From positions 1 through 64,000 of the forward strand of contig PKTG01000130.1 in assembly GCA_002869225.1 (NCBI GenBank): DNA of 64,000 nucleotides, in the 5' to 3' direction. A model generated the notes under the pieces. It was given only the letters and a program-made list of their open reading frames with translations. It searched no databases and was not told the origin of the DNA. The translations under genes were made by a program, and so were the position numbers. This stretch comes from Candidatus Muiribacterium halophilum. GTDB taxonomy: Bacteria > Muiribacteriota > Muiribacteriia > Muiribacteriales > Muiribacteriaceae. The number at the start of each line of letters is the position of its first letter. Within the stretch, counting starts at the first letter, position 1. Below, piece by piece: positions 30,037 to 38,920 of the stretch.

Positions 30037-30237
30037 TCACTTAGTTTTTTCTATAGCTTCATTAGCATCTTTTAAAAAAGCTTCTACACTTATTCCATGT
30101 GCATTTAACCCTTGTTCTACCGTTTCAAACTGTGCAGCCATACACCCAAGACAACCTAATCCATATTTCTGGAAAACAGGTATAATCTCCGGATGGTTTT
30201 GAGCAGCTTCAATGATAGGTGTATCTTTCTTAATCAT
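30037..30237 (-). CDS. DUF1858 small protein
   Basis: IKKDTPIIEAAQNHPEIIPVFQKYGLGCLGCMAAQFETVEQGLNAHGI; CxxC. Confidence 0.9.
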   Translation of the reverse strand: MIKKDTPIIEAAQNHPEIIPVFQKYGLGCLGCMAAQFETVEQGLNAHGISVEAFLKDANEAIEKTK

Positions 30238-30248
30238 ACTATGTCCTC

Positions 30249-30407
30249 CTATGCTTCTAATTCGTTTACTTTCACTTGTTTTTTTGTTTTCTGTCCAGTA
30301 TTAACAAATTCAATTACACCAGCTTTGGAAAGAGCGTTGATAAGGACTTTGACAGTTTTATCAAGTTTCTCAACTTTATTTTTAAGATATTTTACGTCCT
30401 TTTCCAT
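30249..30407 (-). CDS. Small 52-aa hypothetical protein upstream of DUF1858
   Basis: MEKDVKYLKNKVEKLDKTVKVLINALSKAGVIEFVNTGQKTKKQVKVNELEA; RBS-like AGGGGGA just upstream; below the ORF-track length cutoff. Confidence 0.65.
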   Translation of the reverse strand: MEKDVKYLKNKVEKLDKTVKVLINALSKAGVIEFVNTGQKTKKQVKVNELEA

Positions 30408-30593
30408 TTAGCATCCCCCTTAATTTCAGTTAGAATTTATTATATCACTTTTTATATTAAATTTCAATAGGTATTATTATATTATGAACAGAAAGTAGGA
30501 AAATGGCAATAGAAAGCAGAAAACCTTTTTTAATGAAGAGTTTGGAGTTGTAAATTGGGAGTGTTGGTTTTATTTACAATAAATAACTTTAAT

Positions 30594-30630
30594 AAAAAAA
30601 AGGCTGCCCCAATGGGCAGCCTTTAGTTTT
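30594..30630. terminator. Intrinsic terminator downstream of ppdK operon
   Basis: AAAAAAAAGGCTGCCC-CAAT-GGGCAGCCTTT. Confidence 0.85.
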
Positions 30631-30639
30631 TATTAAAAC

Positions 30640-33327
30640 TTAAGCTTCTTTAGTCTTACTGTTTAAATCAGCTTTTTTTTTATTCTTTAGAGTTGCCTGT
30701 GCAGCAGCAAGTCTAGCAATCGGTACTCTGAAAGGAGAACAACTTACATAATTAAGTCCGATCTCGTTACAGAATTCTATTGATTCCGGTTCTCCACCAT
30801 GCTCACCACATATTCCAAGAACTAGATCTTTTCTTCTTCTCTTTCCAGATTCAACAGCAAATTTCATAAGTTGACCAACACCTTCCTGGTCAATTGTCTG
30901 GAATGGGTTTCTTGGAAGAACTTTGTTATCTACATAATAAGTAAGGAATTTACCTTCAGCATCATCTCTTGAATAACCAAATGTCATCTGAGTAAGGTCA
31001 TTTGTTCCAAATGAGAAGAACTCAGCATATTCAGCTATTTCATAAGCTGTAAGAGCTGCTCTTGGTATTTCGATCATTGTTCCTACCATATAATGAAGAT
31101 CTACACCATGTTTTTTGATGATTCCATCAACTGTTTCTCTTGTCATGTCATGAAGTATCTTAAGTTCATTCACATGTCCAACAAGAGGTATCATGATTTC
31201 AGGTTTTGGATCTTTTCCTGCTTTTTTAAGTTCACAAGCAGCTTCTATTATAGCTCTTACCTGCATATTGTATATAACCGGGAAGGTAACTCCAAGTCTA
31301 CAACCTCTATGTCCAAGCATAGGGTTGAACTCAGCAAGTGCTACGACTTTCTTAAGAAGTTCTCTTTTTTCTTCAAGAGAAGCTCCAGTTTCGTTTCTTT
31401 CTTCCATTCTTGCGATCTCAACCATAAGTTCTTTCTGATCAGGAAGGAATTCATGTAGTGGAGGATCAAGAAGTCTTACTGTTACAGGAAGACCATCCAT
31501 AGCTTCAAATATTCCATAGAAATCATCTTTCTGGAATGGGAAAAGTCTTTCAACAGCATCTTTTCTTGCTTCATCACTTTCTGAAAGAATCATTTCTCTA
31601 ACGATCGGTATTCTCTTTTCATCAAAGAACATATGTTCAGTTCTACAAAGTCCAATACCTTCAGCACCAAACTTTCTAGCATTTTTAGCATCTTCTGGAG
31701 TATCTGCGTTAGTCCATACACCAAGTCTTTTATTTTCATTAGCCCATGCAAGTAGAGTCTCAAACTCTCCTGAAAGTTCAGGATCAATAGTCTTAACTTT
31801 ACCATCAATTACTTCACCTGTTGTACCATTGATTGTTAACCAATCCATTTTCTTAAGCTGTTTACCGCTTTTTGTTACAGCAGTTTCTGTCTTAAGATCG
31901 ATCTTAAGGTCTTCACAACCAGCAACACAAGCTCTACCCATACCTCTTGCAACAACTGCTGCGTGAGATGTCATTCCACCTCTTGAAGTAAGAATACCTT
32001 TAGCTGCATGCATACCTTCAATATCTTCAGGAGTTGTCTCAGGTCTAACTAGAAGTACAGCTTCACCAGCTTCAGCAAGTTTAGCAGCTTCTGCTGAATC
32101 AAATATGATCTGTCCTGTAGCAGCACCAGGAGATGCCGGAAGACCTTTAGCAACAACATCGATCTTTTCGTTAGGATCGATCATTGGATGAAGTAGCTGA
32201 TTAAGAGCTTCTGGTTCTACTCTTTCAAGAGCTGTCTCTTTTGTTATCATACCTTCGTTAACCATATCAACTGCTATCTTAACAGCTGCCATTCCAGTTC
32301 TTTTACCAGTTCTGGTCTGAAGAAGATATAATTTTCTATCTTCAATTGTAAACTCGAAATCCTGCATATCTTTGAAATGCTGTTCAAGTTTTTCATAAAC
32401 TTCTAAAAGTTCTTCATAAACTTTAGGCATCAAAGGTTTAAGATCATCTATTTTCTTTGGAGTTCTTATACCAGCAACAACATCTTCACCCTGTGCATTA
32501 ATAAGGAATTCTCCGTAATGTTCTTTATTTCCGTTTGAAGGATTTCTTGTAAAGGAAACTCCAGTACCTGAATCTTCACCTTTATTTCCGTATACCATTG
32601 TTTGTACGTTAACTGCAGTACCAAGTTCATCAGGTATTTTATTAAGTCTTCTATAAGTTTTAGCTCTAGGATTATCCCATGAAGAAAATACAGCATTTAT
32701 AGCTCCATAAAGCTGATCTTTAGCATCCTGCGGGAATTCTTTTCCTTTTTCTTTGTTATAAAGTGCTTTATAACCGGATATAACTTCTTTAAGAGCTTCC
32801 GCACTAAGATCCTGGTCAAACTCAGCACCATGTTTTTCTTTAACTGAATCAAGAACTTCTTCAAATTTTGAATGTTCTATTTCGTCTATAACATCTCCAT
32901 ACATCTGTATGAATCTTCTATAACAGTCATATGCAAAAATCGGATTTCCTGTATTAGAAGCAAATGCTTCAACGTTTTTATCATTAAGACCCAAGTTAAG
33001 AACTGTATCCATCATACCAGGCATTGATATCTTAGCACCTGATCTTACTGATACAAGAAGTGGGTCGGTAGCATCACCAAGTTTTTTTCCCATAGCTTTT
33101 TCAAGTTTAGCTAGGTTTTCTTCGATCTCTTCTTTCATTCCGTCTGGATACTGTTTGTTTTTTGAAAAATATCTACAGTTTTCAGTGGTGATAGTGAATC
33201 CTGGAGGTACTGGTAATCCAGCCTTAGCCATTTCCGCAAGGTTAGCACCTTTACCACCTAAAAGATCTTTCATAGTACCGTCGCCGTCTGACATGTTAGC
33301 GCCGAAAAAATATACTTTTTTGCTCAT
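30640..33327 (-). CDS. ppdK: Pyruvate, phosphate dikinase
   Basis: GGKGANLAEMAKAGLPVPPGFTITTE; GILTSRGGMTSHAAVVARGMGRACVAGC; FGTNDLTQMTFGYSRDD. Confidence 0.98.
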   Translation of the reverse strand: MSKKVYFFGANMSDGDGTMKDLLGGKGANLAEMAKAGLPVPPGFTITTENCRYFSKNKQYPDGMKEEIEENLAKLEKAMGKKLGDATDPLLVSVRSGAKISMPGMMDTVLNLGLNDKNVEAFASNTGNPIFAYDCYRRFIQMYGDVIDEIEHSKFEEVLDSVKEKHGAEFDQDLSAEALKEVISGYKALYNKEKGKEFPQDAKDQLYGAINAVFSSWDNPRAKTYRRLNKIPDELGTAVNVQTMVYGNKGEDSGTGVSFTRNPSNGNKEHYGEFLINAQGEDVVAGIRTPKKIDDLKPLMPKVYEELLEVYEKLEQHFKDMQDFEFTIEDRKLYLLQTRTGKRTGMAAVKIAVDMVNEGMITKETALERVEPEALNQLLHPMIDPNEKIDVVAKGLPASPGAATGQIIFDSAEAAKLAEAGEAVLLVRPETTPEDIEGMHAAKGILTSRGGMTSHAAVVARGMGRACVAGCEDLKIDLKTETAVTKSGKQLKKMDWLTINGTTGEVIDGKVKTIDPELSGEFETLLAWANENKRLGVWTNADTPEDAKNARKFGAEGIGLCRTEHMFFDEKRIPIVREMILSESDEARKDAVERLFPFQKDDFYGIFEAMDGLPVTVRLLDPPLHEFLPDQKELMVEIARMEERNETGASLEEKRELLKKVVALAEFNPMLGHRGCRLGVTFPVIYNMQVRAIIEAACELKKAGKDPKPEIMIPLVGHVNELKILHDMTRETVDGIIKKHGVDLHYMVGTMIEIPRAALTAYEIAEYAEFFSFGTNDLTQMTFGYSRDDAEGKFLTYYVDNKVLPRNPFQTIDQEGVGQLMKFAVESGKRRRKDLVLGICGEHGGEPESIEFCNEIGLNYVSCSPFRVPIARLAAAQATLKNKKKADLNSKTKEA

Positions 33328-33343
33328 TCCACCCTCCTGAGGT

Positions 33344-33694
33344 TTATAGTGATTTTACTCTTTCTACGATCTGTCCAAATGCTTTTTCATCGTTTACTGC
33401 AAGTTCAGCAAGCATTTTTCTATTAATATCGATATTAGCTTTTTTTAGTCCGTTCATAAATCTTGAATAAGAGATTCCATATTTTCTAGCAGCAATATTG
33501 ATTCTAGTGATCCATAGTTTTCTGAATTCTCTCTTTTTAGTCTTTCTGTCTCTATATGAATATGATAGAGATTTCATTACCGCTTCGTTAGCTACCTTAA
33601 GAAGATTCTTTCTGGCAAGCCTGAAGCCTTTTGCTCTTTTAAATAATTTCTTCTTTCTTTTTCTTGATATTAATGCTCTTTTTACTCTTGGCAT
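33344..33694 (-). CDS. rplT: 50S ribosomal protein L20
   Basis: [35 protein letters not shown]. Confidence 0.98.
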   Translation of the reverse strand: MPRVKRALISRKRKKKLFKRAKGFRLARKNLLKVANEAVMKSLSYSYRDRKTKKREFRKLWITRINIAARKYGISYSRFMNGLKKANIDINRKMLAELAVNDEKAFGQIVERVKSL

Positions 33695-33709
33695 GTTCTC
33701 CTCCTATAA

Positions 33710-33907
33710 TTAAGCTTCAAGCAACATTCGCTTCATTGTTCTTTCAAGTGATTTACCGACAATTATTGATTTTCTGAGTCTTCTTTTTCTTTTTCTAGAT
33801 TTTTTTGTAAGGATATGACTCTTTCCTTCTTTCATTCTTTTGATCTTTCCACTACCTGTAATTTTGAGCCTTTTCATAGCTCCTCTTCTTGATTTCATTT
33901 TAGGCAT
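33710..33907 (-). CDS. rpmI: 50S ribosomal protein L35
   Basis: [47 protein letters not shown]. Confidence 0.97.
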   Translation of the reverse strand: MPKMKSRRGAMKRLKITGSGKIKRMKEGKSHILTKKSRKRKRRLRKSIIVGKSLERTMKRMLLEA

Positions 33908-33933
33908 GATCTATTTCCTCCTAATGGTTTTTT

Positions 33934-34446
33934 TTACGCTTCTGGTGTTACCTCAAGTAGGTATAACCTTTTACCTTTATTTATATTTTTTTCCACTTTA
34001 CCAAAATCCTCAAGTTCCTGACCTATTCTGTCAAGAAGCTCTTCACCCTGCTCTTTATACGCATTCTGTCTTCCACGAAAACGCATATTGAATCTAACTT
34101 TATCACCTTTTTTTAAAAATTTTATAGCTCTGTTGATTTTAATATTGAGATCATGATCTTCAATATTAGGTCTTAGCCGTATTTCTTTTACATTAACTAT
34201 TTTCTGTTTTTTTCTAGCTTCTTTTTATTTCTTTTCCTGTTCATACTTGAACTTAGAATAGTTAATGATCTTACATACAGGCGGTTTAGCCTTTGGAGCT
34301 ATCTCAACAAGATCCAAACCATTTTCTTCAGCATCTTCGATCGCCTTGTTAATTGGCACTACTCCAACTTGTTCTCCTTCAGCCCCAATAAGTCTGACTT
34401 CTGTAGCAGTAATTTCTTCGTTAATACGGTAACTAACCTTTTTAAT
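33934..34446 (-). CDS. infC: Translation initiation factor IF-3, AUU start, interrupted by in-frame TAA at codon 74 (34225-34227)
   Basis: Minus strand: GGAGGTGG-GTT-ATT AAA AAG GTT AGT TAC CGT...; (I)[168 protein letters not shown]. Confidence 0.93.
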
Positions 34447-34471
34447 AACCCACCTCCAAAATTTTTAAAAT

Positions 34472-34499
34472 AAAAAAACGGGCAGTAAAAACTACCCGT
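34472..34499 (-). promoter_or_regulatory. Terminator/attenuator hairpin in the infC-rpmI-rplT leader
   Basis: Minus strand ACGGGTAGT-TTTT-ACTGCCCGT-TTTTTT, ~25 nt upstream of the infC SD. Confidence 0.8.
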
Positions 34500-34623
34500 T
34501 TCATTAAATATATAATATACTAATATTCAATCTATTTACCATTAACGCACCTCATGGGCACTAGTGGTGAGAAACAGGCTGTTTCTTCTTGTGTCTGCAT
34601 ATTAATGTTTTTCCCGACTTTTG

Positions 34624-35343
34624 TCAAGTATACCAATTACCTTGAAAGATACCTTTAAAAAGTATCTGTGCCTCTCCTATGAGTATTATACCATCTGAAG
34701 ATGTTTCCAGAAAAAGCGGTCCTCCATCAAATCTAAGCTTTATATTGCTTATATCCGAGAACTCTCTTAGCACTGAAAATATAGCAGTAGCTCCAGTTCC
34801 ACATCCCATAGTAAAACCAACACCCCTTTCGTATACCTTTACTCTATAACAATCATCCTGTTTCATAATAAACTCTACATTATAATCGGGATTGTTTTTG
34901 GCGACCTCTACTATCTCAGATTCAATATAATTATCTTTTATATATATTCGATGAAGATTGCCAACATCAACTTCAAAATAATCCTTTTCTGTCTTAATAA
35001 GTTGTGGATTACCCATGTTTACAGCAACAGTATTATCCTGCTTTATATTAAAATGAAATGCTCCAGCTCCTGTTATTATATTGCCTTCACTCGTACCTTT
35101 CTCTTCATGCATAAGCCTTGCTGCGCAACGAAGACCGTTTCCACAATTTTTAGCATGACTTCCGTCACTATTAAAAAAATCTACCTCGATCTCATTATCA
35201 GAATTATATTTATAGAAGATCACACCATCAGCACCTATTCCAAATTTTCTTCTACAGACCCTTACAATATCTATGTCATGCTTTTCTGGTATAAAAACAA
35301 AATCGTTTCCTAAAGCGGTTATCTTATAAAACTCGAGCATCAT
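34624..35343 (-). CDS. dapF: Diaminopimelate epimerase
   Basis: YKITALGNDFVFI; FNSDGSHAKNCGNGLRCAARLM; GVGFTMGCGTGATAI. Confidence 0.95.
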   Translation of the reverse strand: MMLEFYKITALGNDFVFIPEKHDIDIVRVCRRKFGIGADGVIFYKYNSDNEIEVDFFNSDGSHAKNCGNGLRCAARLMHEEKGTSEGNIITGAGAFHFNIKQDNTVAVNMGNPQLIKTEKDYFEVDVGNLHRIYIKDNYIESEIVEVAKNNPDYNVEFIMKQDDCYRVKVYERGVGFTMGCGTGATAIFSVLREFSDISNIKLRFDGGPLFLETSSDGIILIGEAQILFKGIFQGNWYT

Positions 35344-37571
35344 TCCTCCACTTTGTAATATGCAACTGTTAGATCATCATCAAAACTCTCGCTTTTTTTA
35401 AATTCTCGAACTTTTTTTAGAATAAAATCGAAAATGTTTTTATGATTCTTCTTAAACATCTCCTGAAGACGATCAGATCCAAATATCTTGCCTTTTTCAT
35501 TCATCGCTTCTACTAATCCGTCGGTGTAAAGAAACATCATGTCACCTTTTTGAAGTTTGACCATATCCTCATGATAGGAATAATTATCGAAGAAACCCAC
35601 AACTACATCATTTGTGTGGAGTTCCTCAACAATCTTATTATTTCTGACTATTATTGGATAATTATGACCTGCATTACAATACCTGACAATATGGTTTTCA
35701 ACATCCACCACTGCATAAAAGACTGTCACAAATACTCTTGTGTCAATATCTCCCATTATAAGAGTGTTTACTTTATCCATAACAGAAGATGGCGATAATT
35801 CTCTATAGGCAATAGAGCGAATAAGTGTCCTAAGCATTACCATAAGAAGTGAAGCCGGAACACCTTTTCCTGAAACGTCTGCTATTATCAGCCCTTTATG
35901 CTTTTCATCTATATCTATATAATCAACATAATCTCCACCTACTTCTTTTGCAGGTATACATCTAAAATCAACAGAAAAACCTTTTCCTTCAAGTTTTTTG
36001 TGAGGAAGAAGCTTCATCTGAATATCCCTAGCTATATTAAGTTCATGTGATACTTTTTCTTTTTCAATAAGTTGCGAACTTAATCTAAAGTTTTCAATCG
36101 TAATAGCGGTCTGGTTCGCGAGTATTTCAAGTACTTTTTTATCATCCTCGTTAAAATCTTTTCCATCTTTTCTATCAGAGACATTAATTATTGCTACTAC
36201 ATTATTTTTTATCTTGACCGGAACTGCAACAAAAGAACCAGTAGAATAGTTTCCTGAATATTTGCTTTTAAAAGATTTCTCATCATCTGAACAGACAAGA
36301 TATGATCTCTTATGTTTTATAATATCCTTACTTATCCTACCTCTTTTCTTAAGTTTTAGATTCTCGACTCTCTTACGATTTTTGCCGATTATTCCAGATA
36401 CAAGAAGATCTCCTTCACCATCATCGGATATAAGTAAAACTGATGCTCTGTTGACTTTCATCGAATATATAATAGTGTCTACTATCATCTTTAATAGTTC
36501 TTCAGCTACTACGGTGTTTCTAACGAAGGTATTTATACTATATAGAATATTAAGCTCATTACTTTTATTTCTTAGTTCTTCCTGAGTCTTTTCAAGCAGT
36601 GTAGCTGTCTTTGTAAGGTCTTTTACGAGTTTTGACTTATCGTATCTAAAAGTCTCTCGCTGAATGGCGATCTTTAAAAGTTCCTCAAAATTATTTACTT
36701 TCTGAGTAAAGAACCTTTCAAGCGAACCTGCTATTATCTCCACATTGTTTAGATCCTCTTTTTTAAAATTACCTCTTTCCTTGTCTGTAAGATATATTAC
36801 AGCTACAACATTTTTTTGAAATCTAACCGGTACAGCAATAAAACTTTTTGTCTCATAGATGTTTAAATTATTCATATACTGAGAATACTTTGTCTTTTCA
36901 ATATCTTTAATGAATAGAGACTTTGGTTTTTCAAGAAGTTCTTCAGTTACTTTTCCTCTTTGTACAAGATACAATTTTTTAAAAACTTTTTGATCCTTTA
37001 TATCTATATTATACAAAAGATCGTTCTTTTCTTTCTTATCTATAAGTATTACAGAAACCCTTTTAGCTCCAATCGATTCACTTAAATAGTCAATTATTAT
37101 ATTGATTATCTCATCAAGAAAGAATTGTGTATCTACAATAAAACTCTTTCCTATACTATCTGATAGATCTTTTATTCTTTCTCTAAAATCATTGTTTATC
37201 TTCTCGAGTTGTTTACTTGTTATATAAACAGCTGATAAAATATCCGAACTACTGGAAAGGGTCTGATTTATATGATTATAGAATATTTTTTCTTCAAAAT
37301 TCATAAATGGTTTTGAAAAAAATGCAGAGTTTTTAAGATCTTTTGCTAATCTTTTGTTTTTCTGCAATGAGAAGAATGCTACAATCCTATCTTTATCAAG
37401 AAGATCAAAACGTCTTGAGTTTTCATAATCAATTAAACAATAATCATAGTCTTTTGAATATCTTTTGGATAATATAATATTTTGATCTGAAAGAAGACCT
37501 TTTACTCTTTCAAACAACTTATCATCATTTGTATCAAAGAAGATCTTTTTTATATTATTCGTTCTGTTCAT
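35340..37571 (-). CDS. PP2C-type (SpoIIE/RsbU) serine phosphatase with two GAF domains and a degenerate receiver-like N-terminus
   Basis: C-term DFRCIPAKEVGGDYVDYIDIDEKHKGLIIADVSGKGVPASLLMVMLRTLIRS...LYTDGLVEAMNEKGKIFG; two GAF-like regions. Confidence 0.9.
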   Translation of the reverse strand: MNRTNNIKKIFFDTNDDKLFERVKGLLSDQNIILSKRYSKDYDYCLIDYENSRRFDLLDKDRIVAFFSLQKNKRLAKDLKNSAFFSKPFMNFEEKIFYNHINQTLSSSSDILSAVYITSKQLEKINNDFRERIKDLSDSIGKSFIVDTQFFLDEIINIIIDYLSESIGAKRVSVILIDKKEKNDLLYNIDIKDQKVFKKLYLVQRGKVTEELLEKPKSLFIKDIEKTKYSQYMNNLNIYETKSFIAVPVRFQKNVVAVIYLTDKERGNFKKEDLNNVEIIAGSLERFFTQKVNNFEELLKIAIQRETFRYDKSKLVKDLTKTATLLEKTQEELRNKSNELNILYSINTFVRNTVVAEELLKMIVDTIIYSMKVNRASVLLISDDGEGDLLVSGIIGKNRKRVENLKLKKRGRISKDIIKHKRSYLVCSDDEKSFKSKYSGNYSTGSFVAVPVKIKNNVVAIINVSDRKDGKDFNEDDKKVLEILANQTAITIENFRLSSQLIEKEKVSHELNIARDIQMKLLPHKKLEGKGFSVDFRCIPAKEVGGDYVDYIDIDEKHKGLIIADVSGKGVPASLLMVMLRTLIRSIAYRELSPSSVMDKVNTLIMGDIDTRVFVTVFYAVVDVENHIVRYCNAGHNYPIIVRNNKIVEELHTNDVVVGFFDNYSYHEDMVKLQKGDMMFLYTDGLVEAMNEKGKIFGSDRLQEMFKKNHKNIFDFILKKVREFKKSESFDDDLTVAYYKVEE

Positions 37572-38016
37572 AATTTAAGATTATATCAATGACATCCTTT
37601 GGATTTTTTGAATTGATAAGTTTATCTCTGAATTCCGGATATCTTACCATTCTTGATAATTTTGCAAGTACCTGAAGGTATCCTGAAGATTTTTCAGGAG
37701 AAGCACCGATCAAAAAAATACAATGTACTTTTTTATCATCTAGTGCATCAAAATCTACTCCTGTTTTGGAAAGTCCCAGTGAAAGAACCACTTCATCTAG
37801 ACCTTGCACTTTGCCATGAGGAATAGCTATTCCTTTTCCAATACCAGTACTGCCTAACTTTTCTCTGGCTATAACACTTTTTTTAAAGGAATCACCACAG
37901 GAGATAATATTTTTTTCTTTTAAAGAATCAATTAGTTCTTCTATTATGCTGTCTTTATCCTTTGACTTAATATCCATTATTATTGCATCTTCTCTAAGAA
38001 CATTTGATAGTTCCAT
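37555..38016 (-). CDS. PTS EIIA type-2 (PtsN-like) domain protein
   Basis: AREKLGSTGIGKGIAIPHGKVQGLDEVVLSLGLSKTGVDFDALDDKKVHCIFLI. Confidence 0.93.
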   Translation of the reverse strand: MELSNVLREDAIIMDIKSKDKDSIIEELIDSLKEKNIISCGDSFKKSVIAREKLGSTGIGKGIAIPHGKVQGLDEVVLSLGLSKTGVDFDALDDKKVHCIFLIGASPEKSSGYLQVLAKLSRMVRYPEFRDKLINSKNPKDVIDIILNYEQNE

Positions 38017-38073
38017 TTACACCTCCGATGAATCTTAAAAATATTATATACGTTTTCTCTGGAAAAAACTATC

Positions 38074-38415
38074 TTATTTACCTGAAATATATCTTACTGC
38101 TTCAATTATATCGTGTTTAATAATAAACACTTCCATCAAACCACTGATCTCGAATATATTTTGTATATACGGTCTGACACCAATAAAAACGACTTTTCCG
38201 CCAGATGAAGAAATATCTTTTATAACCGAAATAAATTGTCCGATTACAGCACTGTTGATATAAGGCATTCTTGCAAGATCAAAAATAATATTCTTTTCTC
38301 TTTGCCTTAAAAGATCATTAACAATATCTACAAAATCCTGAATATCATCATATTTTATGTTTCCATCGATTCTTACAACCGTGGAGTTTTTTAATTTATC
38401 TGTTGTAAATTTCAT
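38074..38415 (-). CDS. STAS-domain anti-sigma factor antagonist
   Basis: NIIFDLARMPYINSAVIGQFISVIKDISSSGGKVVFIGVRPYIQNIFEISGL. Confidence 0.9.
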   Translation of the reverse strand: MKFTTDKLKNSTVVRIDGNIKYDDIQDFVDIVNDLLRQREKNIIFDLARMPYINSAVIGQFISVIKDISSSGGKVVFIGVRPYIQNIFEISGLMEVFIIKHDIIEAVRYISGK

Positions 38416-38462
38416 ATTTTTTCCTCATTTAAATGATACTACTAGTAAATCTATAAAACAAG

Positions 38463-38600
38463 TTCTTGTCCAATATTGGGAATTGGGATAAAGCTGGATT
38501 TTGGATTTTGGGAAGATCAAAACCAACCCAAACACCAAATTCCAAACCCCACGATTTAAGGATTTTCTGGTTTTACTAATTTCGCTTCACGCTTAACCCT
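38463..38600 (-). repeat. Mosaic intergenic repeat, copy F
   Basis: GGGATAAAGCTGGATTTTGGATTTTGGGAAGATCAAAACCAACCCAAACACCAAATTCCAAACCCCACGATTTAAGGATTTTCTGG...TTTCGCTTCACGCTTAA. Confidence 0.85.
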
Positions 38601-38656
38601 TTTCGCAATTTTTTTACGAATTAAAAAAAATACTGTTAGTCTCCGATAAAGGAAAT

Positions 38657-38920
38657 ATGAAAGAAAGTCTGTATTTAAGAAAGAAGATAACTGAACTTAC
38701 CGAAAGAATATCTTTTTTAAAAAGGAAGATAGTTATTCTAGAACAGGAAAACCTTTCGTTAAGAAAAAGAATCTCTTCTAATAGAACATGGTTCCAAAAA
38801 ATAAAAGATATTTTAACTGGAAAAGTAGTATTTGAGATCGAGATGCCATGGTCTAAAAAACAGGCTAGTAAAATAAGTGAAGAATATGAACAACCTGAAA
38901 AGATAAGAAAGATAGGTTGA
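38657..38920 (+). CDS. Small coiled-coil hypothetical protein
   Basis: Heptad-like LRKKITELTERISFLKRKIVILEQENLSLRKRI; RBS AAAGGAAA upstream. Confidence 0.6.
   Translation: MKESLYLRKKITELTERISFLKRKIVILEQENLSLRKRISSNRTWFQKIKDILTGKVVFEIEMPWSKKQASKISEEYEQPEKIRKIG

Noticed and set aside
38657-38920. RiPP precursor peptide for the adjacent rSAM operon
   Set aside because: On the opposite strand, strongly coiled-coil and charged, with no leader/core character or Cys/Thr/Ser-rich tail.
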